Shown here piece by piece: positions 23,801-37,000 of a DNA stretch of 64,000 nucleotides. How positions within the stretch are numbered: the stretch's first letter is position 1; each line of letters opens with the position of its first letter. The position numbers and the translations under genes are program-made. A model generated the notes under the pieces. It did no database searches. It was not told where the DNA came from and saw only the letters and a program-made list of their open reading frames with translations. Source of the stretch: Apoda limacodes (lineage: Eukaryota > Arthropoda > Insecta > Lepidoptera > Limacodidae); contig OX291545.1 in the NCBI GenBank assembly GCA_946406115.1, positions 10,430,001 through 10,494,000 on the forward strand. Reading direction: 5' to 3'.

Positions 23801-25090
23801 CGATTCCTAGTTTTTATCTATCGGTTCCGAAACCAAGCGTGTGTTGGATGCGTTGTTGGAGCGACGCATATCGAATGTGCTTTTCGAGACGCTTGTTTGG
23901 AGTATTCAAGTCAAAAAAAACATTTTTATAGTCAAATTAATAAAACTTGATTAATTACTTAAAACTGCTTATAGTTATATTTTTGTAAATTACGGAACCC
24001 CCGTTGTGTGAATCCAAGTTGTACTTGACCCATTGACCTTGACCATTTTTTTACAAATTTTCCTGTATCGCACAGGTAGGTCAAGGTCATCTCTAAGTTT
24101 ACGAACTTCCTCTTTTTTAGGGTCTAAGTGATATGATAAATATGTCTACATTCTTTAACATCTCCCATAGGCGTATATAAGGGGTTCAACCCACGTCCCA
24201 CATCTTGGATGCAAATGTCCCGATTTTATGTTGGCGACTTCATAACGTACAGTAAGTACACCTGTATAATATTAAACAATAAATACGTTTTATTTAATTA
24301 TTGTTATATTTACACATGATGTATATCACACGCCATACAAAACACTACGAAAATTGTGAAATACAACATGCATTACAGTTTGCAAGTACATCCAAGCATG
24401 TTCTAAGAGCTAAGCTAATCAGTTTTGAAACCTTAAGTCCATTTGCCACTCAAAGAAATTTTACTTTATTATAACTTAATAAAACTCATAGTAGATTGTC
24501 ACGATAATTTTTTTTTTTTATATAAGAGCATATTTGACATTTTATTCAAAAGACTGGTATTAATTTTATTAGATACCTTTAATCTAGCTATTAATAAAAA
24601 TCTTAGCGAAGACTTGCCAGTCAAATTTACCAGATACCTACATCTATTTTCGTTACCTGGCCAGAGTAGCCACTAATAAATTTTCCGCACTTCGAACAGT
24701 TAAAAATAAAATAGTTGGTACTGGCTAACTAGAACACGACTATATATTTTTTTTTCGTAAAATGACCCTTACGGCTTCCTCTTTCACATTACTTGCACAC
24801 ATGTCTCAAGTAACAGTCGAATTTGCGCTATGTGCAAAACGTGAAGTCGATGCACTTAGTTAGGTTTGTATTAAACCGTAATATATTGTGTTAGTACTGA
24901 ATTGGCATCGATCCACAGCCAAGACAGGAAGCTACTTACTGACACACGTCATTTATTAAAGACCGAGTGCGATTGTTTTGGCTGTGTAATAACTCTCGTT
25001 ATATCGCTTGGTCTATGTTATCAAACTCGTTGATGTGTATCGTCGCTGTATTTTCATCGAGCGCAAAGTGCGATATCAATTCATGGCAGG
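23800..25090. other. Region upstream of the msta-type gene
   Basis: No gene seen. It should contain the promoter and any 5' UTR for the first SET exon. A motif such as TATA or Inr could not be picked out with confidence. Confidence 0.3.
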
Positions 25091-28000
25091 ATGTTGTCGC
25101 TGGAGCAATTGTCGCTAATAGTGAAGGAACACCTCGGACTATACAATTGCCAGGATGGCGAACTATATTCTTGTAAATGGAAGGTCGGCGAATCCTCTTT
25201 GGGCGGACGCGGCATTATCGCAACCGAAGACATACAAGCAGGGGAAGTGCTTTTTGTGGACCATCCACTTCTTAGCGGCCCTCGTTCCGGATCTATTGTA
25301 CAGCGCGGGTGCACGGTCTGTTCCAATATCGATAGTGTGGCATTTTTAAAGTGCGCTGATTGTGGTTTGATGCTTTGTTCGGATGAGTGTAAAAATAGTG
25401 ATGTGCATCGTAATGATTGCGCAATCATTTCCCGTTGGACTATCAAAGTACCTACAGAGGACATTGACAACACGTTATTGTCGAGAGCGTTGACCGCGAT
25501 AAGGGTGCTATTACTGAACGAAGGTCAGAGAATTTTTTTAAATATTCTTGAAGCACATAAGCTACCACGCCATGGTACAGAAATCAGAGATCTAAAGCAG
25601 TATTTCGACATTCCATTGGAAGAAGAAAAGTTGATGATTCAAACATGTTGCGTACTTGATGCTAATGCATTTCAGATAGCTACTGCTTTTGGGAAGAAGG
25701 AAATGGGAATGAGAGGCCTGTATCCTGTCTCGAGTCTGATGAACCACTGCTGTGTGTCAAATACAAGGTACAGCTTTAACAACGAACTGCAAATGACAGT
25801 TAAAGCAGCAAAACTGATTGGGGCCGGAACTGAAATATTTACTTGCTACTCTGGCTTGCTGTGGGGAACGCCAGCTCGTCGGACTCATCTTTACAAAACA
25901 AAACATTTCTTGTGCACTTGTGAACGGTGCACTGATCCGACTGAACGTGGTACTTTTTTGGCTGCTCTTAAGTGTTTTTCTACTGACTGTCCCGGCTCAC
26001 TTCTTCCTATCGAGCCTCTCAAGTCCATGTCTGCTTGGCAGTGTTTAGAGTGCAGTTTGAGAGTGCCGAGCAAGAATGTTGTTTCCGTTCAAAATGCTCT
26101 AGGAAGTTTGATGGGAACATTAAATTTTGACAACGTGTGTGAACTAGAAAGTTTCTTAACAACCAGAATAACGAAATATATTCCGAAAACGAACCAAATA
26201 GTTGTGGATCTGCAGTGTCGTCTTATATGGGAGTTTGGAGAAGCTGAAGGACTTCATTGGCAAGGTGAGGAAATTAATAATAAATTGCGTTGGTACCCGT
26301 GAATACAATCCCAACAAAAACATGCTGTAAAAACGGGCCAAGTCTCGATCAAGATGATTTGTCCTTAAAAAGTAATGAAATTGCATATACATCCAAGTGT
26401 AGGAGATAAACGAAAACGAGTTATTTTGTTTAAAATCTGGCCCTATCTTTTACTCTTTAATTTCTATTAACATTAGAGCCTAGAACGATTTAATTAATGA
26501 TAAAGCAATAAGGTTAATATATTCTTATTATAATTTTTGGAATTTATTAGATAATTTATAATTTATTATTAGTAATAAGAATTGGCCATTATTACTATTA
26601 CACACTTCTTTTTTCATAGGCTTGAGATTATAGCAACTATGTCCAAGACATATATATACGCTCATCGGATTTGATAACTTTTACTAAGGCAGAATTTCAA
26701 TAGCTTTGATAGTTGAGCTGGGCTCTTGGGTTTCACATAAGGGTCATCAGGTACGTTCCTTAATCTTTGATTTTATAGACCACTAGACTTTGCCAGCGGC
26801 TCGGCCCGCCCTAAATTTTGTTATCGGCATATGATTCTTCCGGCAACTTCTTGTACCTACTAAAGAAGTTTGTTATAGCAAGCTATAGCTGCAGCTTTAT
26901 TTTGTTCAATTAGTTACTCCTGAGGAAACTTTTGAATTTTACGGGATGAAGAGTAGCCTTTGTCCTAATCCGAGACAAAACCTATATGTGAGCCAAGATT
27001 CATCCCGATCCGTCAAGTGGTTAAAGCGAAATTGTAGCGAAGTAACAAACATCCAGACATACATACAAACTTTCACGTTTATAATATTAGTAGGATTATA
27101 AAACGCTCAACAGATTGAATAACTTTTACTAAGGCGGCATTTCGGGTTACACATCAGGTACTCCAAACCTTCAGTTTAATCGCGCAAATCAGATTAAAAA
27201 GTATTCATTGAGGTGGTGTTTCGATATCTCTTATAGTTTGGCAGGGCTTTTGGGTATCACATGACCTTTATCTATTACTACTCTACTAGGTACTCCAGTC
27301 GTTGACTCTTTAGTTTTACATCAGGATCATCAGATACTCCAGATCATTGAAAATCCAGTTGATAGCTTTGTCTTTGTATGAGTACGAGTATTAAACCCTA
27401 TCTCTGTGCCAAATTTCAGCTCTCTATGTATAGGAGAAGTACTCGTTACATTTTGACGATTATGAAACAGTCAGGTAGGGTCGAATTATCGAAACTTTGC
27501 CAACCTTTAACTTCTTAACGACTGAACATACAAACTTTAAATTGTACGGTTAATATTTAAATAGTACCCTTAGCTTAATAAATAAGTAAAATTCAAGCTT
27601 TTAACAATAACCCAGTGCTGCTAGACAGATGCAAGAAAATACGCCGATATATTTTCAGAAAAAGGATGGTACGGCATTTGGCCTAGCGCTCAAGACTTAC
27701 GGGGACACTGCTGTGCCCCCAAATAGACGCACAATCAAAATTTATGAGGTGAAAATAATCAAAGGGTGGTAAAGGTAGTATCGAATGTATCTCAGTCAAA
27801 GTGTGTCCTTTCAAGAGTTTTTTTGCTTCAGAGTTTAAGAAAAAAAGGAAGAAGCTAAATAAATGACCCAGGGTCGTAGCAAATGGAAATCTGTAGTCTC
27901 TGCTTTCACTCTTTTAGTTAGCTAACAACATTTTATAGTAACGATATCAATGTTACATTTATTTAATAAATAAAGTGACTTGGCGAACGCACTTTATCTA

Positions 28001-31000
28001 CATCTGGTTCCTATAAATGGTTAAGCGATGTCCACCTACTTGTACCCACAAGCTTGTTTTTAATGAAAAAGAATACGATAGGCGATAGGTTAGCTTAGGT
28101 TATTATTTTTATTATTATTTATTAGCGTTCACCGCTAAGAAAACCCCATTTACTGTGGTCCCACAATTCCAGAATACTCCCCTCTCCATCTCCATGAGCA
28201 TTGGGATCCTTGGCGTCCATATCTTCAGCAATGTTCAGTTCCGAGATCACCTGCAAGACAATGTGAAGCTGGCGTATAAAAAACTTGGTGTACTCAACAG
28301 AGCGAAGCGGTACTTCACGTCGGGGCAAAGGTTGCTGCTTTACAACTCGCAAGTCCGGCCCCATATGGAGTACTGCTGCCATTTTTAGGCAGGTGCACCC
28401 GTATACCAGCTTAGCCCTTTTGACTCGGTTCAACGAGGAGCTGTGAGAATTGTCGACGATTCCATACTCACGTATCTAGCCTTTAAGTCTGAGGAGAGAC
28501 TTTGCCTCCCTGTGTGTGTTCTGCCGCTTGTACAATGGATTTAGTTGTCAGGAATTGTTCGAAATGGCCACTTCCTACTATCGCTACCGCTACCGCTAGC
28601 CAAAGGGAATTAATTCCCACACTTTAGAACCAAAATGGTCGCGTAGAGTGCGATTTCAGAGATACTTCCCCCCGCGAACGCTTGGGTTGTGGAATGAGCT
28701 TCCTGCCAAGGTTTTGTCCAAGGACTACAGTATGGGCTTCTTCAAGAAAGAAGTTATTAGATTTCTGAAGGGTCAGCAACGCGCGAGTGATGCCCCTGGT
28801 GTTGCAAGCGTCCATAGGCTACGGTGACCGCCTACCAACAGGCAGACCGTAGGCTTGTTTGCAACCTTAGTATTTAGTTTAGTTAGAATGGTATTTTATA
28901 CCTTCCTACTTAAAATGAGTGATTTCAGAAGTTCAACCACAGCATGTTCTTAAAACACACTACAGTTAACCTAACAACATCCAGATCGCTAAAGCTGATA
29001 TAAGCAGAATATCAGTAAACAAACTATTTCTTGAGACATTCAATCATCAAATCAATGATATTAAGCTAAATTATAGACAGACAAAAACTGCATCACATTG
29101 GTATGCGTAGGTACCTGCCTACTTGTGATAAGTTTAAAAAGTTCAAGTGCCTATGAACAACTTAGGTATAAATATACACCTAAAAATTATCCAAACAACA
29201 TCCAAATTAACAAACGAAATTTTACGTCGAACATACTCGTAGGTCAAGCATCATAAACGACTGCGTTCACCAGATTACAAAGTTACTTATTCAGTTTATA
29301 TATTTAAAAAACGGAACTAAATATTTGGAATTTCCTTGCTTTATAGGCTAAACAATAGCTGTGTTCAAAATTTGGAGTTTGTAGGTCTGCTAGAAGTACC
29401 TTAAAAATTTGATGATTGGTGAGTCAGAGTTGGAATTAGTATGAGGCTGAGCAACGCGAATCATTGAACCTCTAACCAGCACACATTGTGTTTTTGTTTG
29501 TGGTCATAAATTATATGGTGGTACTGGTACGGATACGGAACCCACGATGTGCAAGTCCGACTCGCACTTGACTGGTTTTATTTACAATTGTCAGTAAAAC
29601 AAATTGTTAAGAAACGAACTTGCAAACACCGAAAAAAATCTTAGCGCTAAGAGGTTCAGAATCATGTACTTAATGCATGGTATCAGTCTTTGATTACAAG
29701 CAGGTTAATAATCATAAGTATCAGTTTTCGTTACTATATCACTTAGACCCGATATGTTATACCTACACGTTTTTATTGCCCACTTAAAAGTGTACGCCCG
29801 CTGTAACATATCAACGCTTCCAGAGATCGTTAAATCGGCACAAATTACGTCAGTTAGACGCTGGAAGCTTAATGAAATATTTGAGAGATTTACGTATTCC
29901 AGGCGCTATTTTAATATCAGGTCATGTGGGTCTAGAACTGTGTCAGTGCCGGGCAGTCGGTGAAACGTGGCGCGTGTAGGGTCCACAGTTCAACACATAT
30001 GGTTTACAATGACCGATACACTAGACCTATCACTAATGCTTAAAAGGCTGGATGTGTCTGAAACAAGTAATTGGATTATCAACAGATCTGACCTTGGGGG
30101 CAGAGGATTATTTGCAACTCAACCAATAAAGAAAGGAACCCTTATTTTTTCAAACAAACCGCTGGCTTTGGGTCCTCGTACCGATTGTGATGAACTTGAT
30201 TTTTGTACCGTTTGCTACAGTGTTACTGACTCGTGTTTTCCTTGTGACAAATGCAGATTGTTAGTGTGCACTGAAAATTGCAAAATCACTGAAGAACACA
30301 TCGGGCAGTGTCAATTTATTGCCGACAACTGGAAGGTGAAACCAGGATACCCAGAAGATTCAAAACTACTTGCTAGAAATCTATTCTATGCCAGGTTTTT
30401 ATTACTGACGAAACAACAATTTCAGTTACTATCAGCTTTACAAAAAAGTGAAATTAAAACTAACAACGAATTTAAATCATTATCTTCGAACTACATTGTA
30501 CCTGATGATCAAACAAAAAAAATGGAATTAGTAAGTTCAGTAATCAAAATAAACTCATTTAGAATAGCTAACAATTCTCAAGTTAAACAAATTAAATTAC
30601 GTGGATTATATCCCATATCCGCATTCTTGAATCACAGCTGTATTCCCAATACGAGGAATAGATTTTACAAAGATTATACAATGTCTGTTTACGCAACTAG
30701 AGATATTTCTGAGGGAGAGGAGATATTAAGTTGCTACACTGGACTGCTATGGTGTACACCAGCAAGACGCTGCCAACTTTACAAAACTAAAAGATTCTGG
30801 TGTAGATGTGACAGATGTAAGGATGCCACTGAGATGAGTACAAACCTCTCAGCCCTCAAGTGTTTAGACAAGGAATGTAATGGAATCCTCCTTCTAGTAA
30901 CCCCATTAAATCCCAACACCATATGGAATTGCATTAATTGCGATACTTCATTGTTACCGGAACAAGTGAGCACCATTCACAGTATGCTTGGGAGCCTGGT

Positions 31001-34000
31001 AGGAACTCTGGAATTAGACGACCAGATGCGGCTAGAAACTTTCGTGTTGGAAAGACTAGCAAATTTTATACCAGATTCGAGTCACATATTTGTTGATTTA
31101 CGGCTGAGATTGGCCGTGAAGTTTGGTTTTGATGCAGGACTGAAGCTTACTGGTATTGTTTAACAGACTTAATCGATAACTGTAACTGTTTTTAAAAATT
31201 GACATTGCTTCGTTAACATACTAGATAAATTTAACGTACGGTGTTATCCAAACTGAAACTGTGATATTTTGTAGATTTTTGCCTGTTTATTGTTTTTTTT
31301 TCTTGTATTTGGGCATTTTATTTTCTAAAATCTTAATATCCCATAGAATTCGAATCCTGTAATCTGTTCTATGGACTGCGCATCAATAGCCAGACAAAAT
31401 TGGCCACACTTTAGAAAGAAACAAAGCGAACCAGCCCCTTTTCTCTTTGTATCAATAGCCGCCATTTTGTTTGTTAATGTTTATTAAAACAAGTTAGAAA
31501 GAGATAAAAGACCTTCGCTTCGCTTCGTTTCTGTCACACTTCCGTGACTATTTTTTTTACCCAGCTGGCTAGTAAATGCGCTGTCCAGTTCTCTGTCTAT
31601 GAAACATCCTAAATAATTTAAAGCAATTTAAGTGCAGGCTCAACACATAATTTCCTAGACAGAATTTTGAAATATTTTTTTTACTTTCAATATTCACATC
31701 TTGCATTTTTTCGAAAAGATACCACTAAATCCAAATTTTGATAAAGTACAACACATAAAATTTGATTTCTTTTACCCATTTTCTCCACAAAAATGAAGTC
31801 AGACACCGAAAGTGTAATCAACATTTTAAATATCGAATCAATATTACCTACTTCAATCATATTTCTTAGTCCATAAAAAATTACCCTCAATATTTTGCCA
31901 GGTATTCTAATAATTATTTCTTAAAAGCTAGCTGGAACGCTAGTACCTATATAGATTATGAAATGCTACAACAAGCTCAGTCAGAGCTGCCCCAACTGAA
32001 AACAGTCAAGTTAAAAATAATCTTGTAACAATTTCTTACACTAATTTTAATGTGTTAACATTAAAAACTAAAAGCATCACATAACTCTGTCGTAAAATTG
32101 TTGATGTTTACATTCTCTCTACGACTTTCTTACGTGAATTTATTAACTTCTCTTGAGGAAGTTATTATGATATAAACATTTTCTTTACGTTTTGAGACCT
32201 AGAGAATCGTTTGCCATATGTGTTTGTGTGTGTGTGTGTGTGTTTGAGTGAAGAGTTAAAGCAAAATCAGTCCGACGGTTTGTTTTTTATCGCAAAAAAA
32301 CTATTTTTTTAAAGACGCAATAATATACTTCATGTATAAATTTAAAAAAAAAAATCTCGAAAGAGGTTGTTCGTGTGGTACTTGCTTCGTGGATTATCTT
32401 AAAATTGGAATTCTTGGAACCCAGGGCCCCCCTCTGCCGAAGTGCCTGTTGTCTGTAGGTATATCTGACCGACCTTGCGCTTTATCTTATACACCGAAAT
32501 AAATATTTTTGTCCAATATAACTAAACAAATAAATAATTTCTTTAATCCCAGCGTGTTGCATTCTGTAACTTGAGAGACGCTCAGTGAGGTATGTTATCT
32601 GTTTATTTGAAAAACATTCGGAATGAGAGAATTCATCGAAAAAGCAAGCTGGCAATGTGCAGGTCGTATCGCTCGTCGCTCTGATTGCTATACGATGGGA
32701 AACAAAGGTTCTCCAGTGACCTCAACCTCAGGTAGACGCAACGTCGGACGGCCTACTACCAAGTGGACAGACGATCTGCAGACGGCTGCAGAAAGCTGGT
32801 GGATTAGGACCAGCCGTTGTAGAGACATATAGGAGAAGCCTATGTTCAATAATAGACATCATCCAGTTAGGACAACCCACTACTTTACATACTCTCAGCC
32901 CAAGAAGGTCAGTACATATTTGCATAAATCAATGCTATTTAATCAAGACGACTAAGTGTAATATGAATCTTGGCCACATGCGGTTAGATTTGTCACAAGG
33001 TCTTCACAAAATATACACAATACTACTACAAAATATTACAATATACAATATACACAATAATATAACAAAATAATAAATATTCTCCACACATCATTGTTAA
33101 ATATCTGAGTATTATAATCAAGTAAGTTTATTCATATTAAGGCCGCATATCACTGCGTTAGCACAAGGCGTTTCACTATTTAAAGGCAGCATTAGTTAAT
33201 TGTATTGCTGGCCTGTCGAAGTTAGCGATTAACGTTGGCTCTTGAACTTATCTATCAAGCACAATTTTATTCTTTGCAGTAGAATTTTCTATTCCGACAG
33301 ACTCTTTTACTGCAATCAGATCTCTGTACATAACAAAATCTTTGCTAGCTATAGAGTCCTGTCCAAAACCGAGCTTTTCTCACCCTCGGAATGAAAGCTT
33401 GCGACACGTCGCCTTCGGCTTAAAGTCGAATCTGGCTTTCTACCTCGGGAAAGAAAAAGCGTCATTTTGTATTCGAAAATATACTAAGTATTATATAGTT
33501 TGCTGCATATTTTTGAAATACCTATCTCTATAATTTGTCTTGTCTTGTCTGCGGCAGGAGGTTGTTTTTTTTATATTGAAAAAATTTGAGTAAAAATATG
33601 ATACTAAGTATGTATTTATATTTATTATATTAATACTTATTTATTTTGTGATGATTTTTCTGGACTAGACGAAGAATGTAACTTGTGCCTTTCAACATCT
33701 TCAGTAACGACATGGCAGTCAGTAACACGCGTGACAAAAGACCAGAAAATAATTGCATAATTTGCATAATTTCTTTAAAAACAACAGTTTTAAGTTGTAT
33801 ATAATATCTACTTAATAAAAACAAGATTTTTAGCAATAAAGTAAAAGGAAAAAAAAACTGCCTCTAGGTAATTTCATTCAGTCACAACTGAGTGACAAAT
33901 TAATTAAAGTACTTAATAACAATAGAATTGCATTATCGCTTTTGGCACGTGTGCAGTATTGCATAAGGTTGATGTGCAACGTTAATAAACATGTGGGGCA

Positions 34001-37000
34001 CGCACGCGCAATACTTACGTTTATACATAGGTACCTACTCACAGCACAAGCAAAAGACAGACATGCAATTTAAACACGCACATTGTTACGACTAACTCAT
34101 AAACTTACAAGATTTCCCCTCGCTAAAACTATTAAAGCGCACGTTTCATTTCAACAGAACAACGACAATTTTCTCTAATTTACGAGCGTTAACTTTTCAC
34201 AATTTACGTCAAAACAACTGCGCATTTCCTACAGCTGGTAAATGCGCAAAACGCCAAAAAAACCTAGAATGAAATACACTTAACGGTTCAGTAACAAGTG
34301 CATCGTTGGCCGTGTGTCGTGTGATCGTGTCTTGTCTAGTGCGATGTGATCGCGTCAATAAAATCAGGGGTGGTTATTGCACATTGGACAGTTGTAGTGG
34401 TATTCTTCGGACATGGGTGCAGCTGCGAAGAACGCGCGGCCACACGTCGTTATCCGATGGATGTGTCTACCGTTAGTGTAATATTCTCTACTTCTTCTTT
34501 ATGTTCCTCACCAATAATAATTTACAATACGCTACCTTACCATCAACTACCTCATATAGGAAACATCAATCACAAGCTGACATTTAAATCAACATACGTT
34601 TGAAGCTTGCAGTAAATATAGTATATTCTTAATATATATAAATCTCGTGTCACAATGTTTGTCCTCAATGGTCTCCTAAACTACTGAACCGATTTTTATC
34701 AAACTTCGTAAATATCTGTTATTTGATCCAACTTAAAAGATAGGATAGTTTTTATCTCGATATGTCAAGTGCGAGCCGGACTCGGGCACTATAGGTAAAA
34801 ACCAACTTTCGCCGGGTACAGAGGGACGGCAGCGGAACAACGTTCGCCGGGACAGCTAGTATTATATAAATGAGACTGCGTATTCGAGAAATTAAAAAAA
34901 AAAAATAATTAAAAGGAGCCGTCCACGCACCGCCGCTTGAAGCATTCATTTTATAATAAAAATAATCACTTAGGTAAATTAACAGTTCATTTAACATTTA
35001 TGTAGCACGATAAAGAGTTGATGACGCTTCAACCACTGGACGGATCGGGATCAAACTTGGCACACATATATGTTAGGTCCTGGAATAGCATATAGGCTAA
35101 TTTTTATCTCGAAAAATTCAAAATTTCCCACTGGCATAACTATAACCGAGCTCAAACGAACTATAGCTACAGCTTTAGCTATAGCAAACTTCATTCGTAT
35201 AATTAAGAAGTTAATTAAGAAATTCAACGCCGATTATTGAATTCAGATTGGGCTTAGCTGCTGGCAAAATCTAGTTATATATAAAAACCATTAGAAAAGT
35301 CGGTGGCGGCCGAGGAATTTTGATTTCATCTTGTGTCCTGAGTGGCGGAGTTTCGAACGTGAACCAATAAGTCTTTTTCTTGATTTCTCTTTTGGTGAAG
35401 AAAATCATCCTAAGGAAACCTGCATACCTGAAACGTAACAAACAAAGACGTATAATGTAATACCATCAGGCAGACCGTAAGCTTGTTTGCTACCTTAGTG
35501 GTATAAAAATAAAAGAAAAAAAAGTCCACAATCTGCACTGGGCTCGCGTGTGGACTATGGCCCAAATCACCCACTTTGAAAGTAGGCCCGTGCCTCAGCA
35601 GTGAAGACGTATGAGGCTGATAAGGGAAACCCTTTATTTGATAAAACATCTTTTCTTGCCCCTGGTCACCTAGCTACGCCACTGCAACTACTATGTATTG
35701 TCTGTTTAATAAACAAAAGTTATAAATATCTTTAGAAACCTAATTCTAAATGTTGCGTTGCTTTTATAAAGTCTTGGAGTCCTATACGCGAGGTATGTAC
35801 CTACTTATGTCATTTGTCGTTATACGTCCATGCCTTTATCCTATAGGCGTAGTGGGACGAAAAAGTGCCAGTTTTCCGATAATGGGAGAACCATTGGAAA
35901 ACTCAATGGGACTAGTGGGACAGACGGGTATTTTCTTCCATGAGACAAACGAAATTATGCTGTCATTAAGTTTCACCTTAAAAGCCATTGGTTCATTTAT
36001 GGTTTCATTCCCATTGTTACTACAACTAAGTAGCATAGAACTAAGAAACTTTCTAATAATGACTCATTTCATTCTCATTATACGGTTGTTTCGTTACCTT
36101 CCTATAATGTCCGTTTTATTATAACCACGTGAAGGTAGGTACGTAGACCCTATCAAGCGCATTGGCGTTTATTTAAAAATATAAGTAGGTACTAGGTATC
36201 TATCGGTGAAGGTTGTTTTCTCAGCACATGCCAAATATTTGTATCTAATCTATGCCAAGAATAGACAAAGTGTCAACTATATGTGAACAAAGACAATTGA
36301 TCTCATAAATGTTTACTCAATAGTCGGTATATGCCTATGTACATATTGAAACTAAAATATTGATATTAAAACCAATGGTTTCAAGTTCGAGGTATCTATT
36401 ACCCATTTTTAGGGTTCCGTACCTCAAAAGGAAAAAAGGTACCCTCATTTTGTTGTCCGTCTGTCTGTCTTCTGCCTGACTGTCAAGACCCTTTTTCTCA
36501 GGAACGCGTAAGGGTATCACGTTGAATTTAATAACAAATACTAAGGTCTGCGGTCCCTTAAAGTTATGAAAAAAAGCTACTAAGTCAAATTAGTAAAAGA
36601 ATACGCCCGAAATACGGCCATTTTGACGTGACAACGTCTTATAAATTGGTTTGCCGGGTGACACTTCAAGAAACTGCGTTACGCTCCGCTCACGTTATGC
36701 GCTCACAATGAGAGCGAGTGAGAGGCACGCGGCATGGTTAGCCCGCCTAAGAGCGAGAGAGACAGACATAAAAAGTGAAAGGCACAAGTTGTCCGACACT
36801 AATTTTTTTTGTCGCATATTTAGGTATTCAGTTATTCAAAAATAAATTAAAACCTATGGGGTACTTCCCGTCATCCTAGAATCATGAAATTGGACACGAA
36901 ACAAGGTCTTACATCACAACTATGGGAAAAAATCCAAATTATGTTAATTTTAATTTGTTATAACAAATTTAAAAAAAAAATGCCTGTCTGTCTGTAAAGA

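Noticed and set aside
26265..26302. C-terminal extension of the first SET exon to the stop at 26302
   Set aside because: A strong donor (CAAG|GTGAGG) lies before it, and the phase matches the downstream tail exon. The extension reads as intron.
35750..36124. A 124-residue open frame with hydrophobic stretches
   Set aside because: No recognisable domain, no splice partners, lies in the msta intron. Probably chance or repeat-derived.
36651..36845. Same arginine-rich frame in two places (also 44195-44413)
   Set aside because: It is the translation of the 173-base MITE. Identity reflects mobility, not coding constraint.
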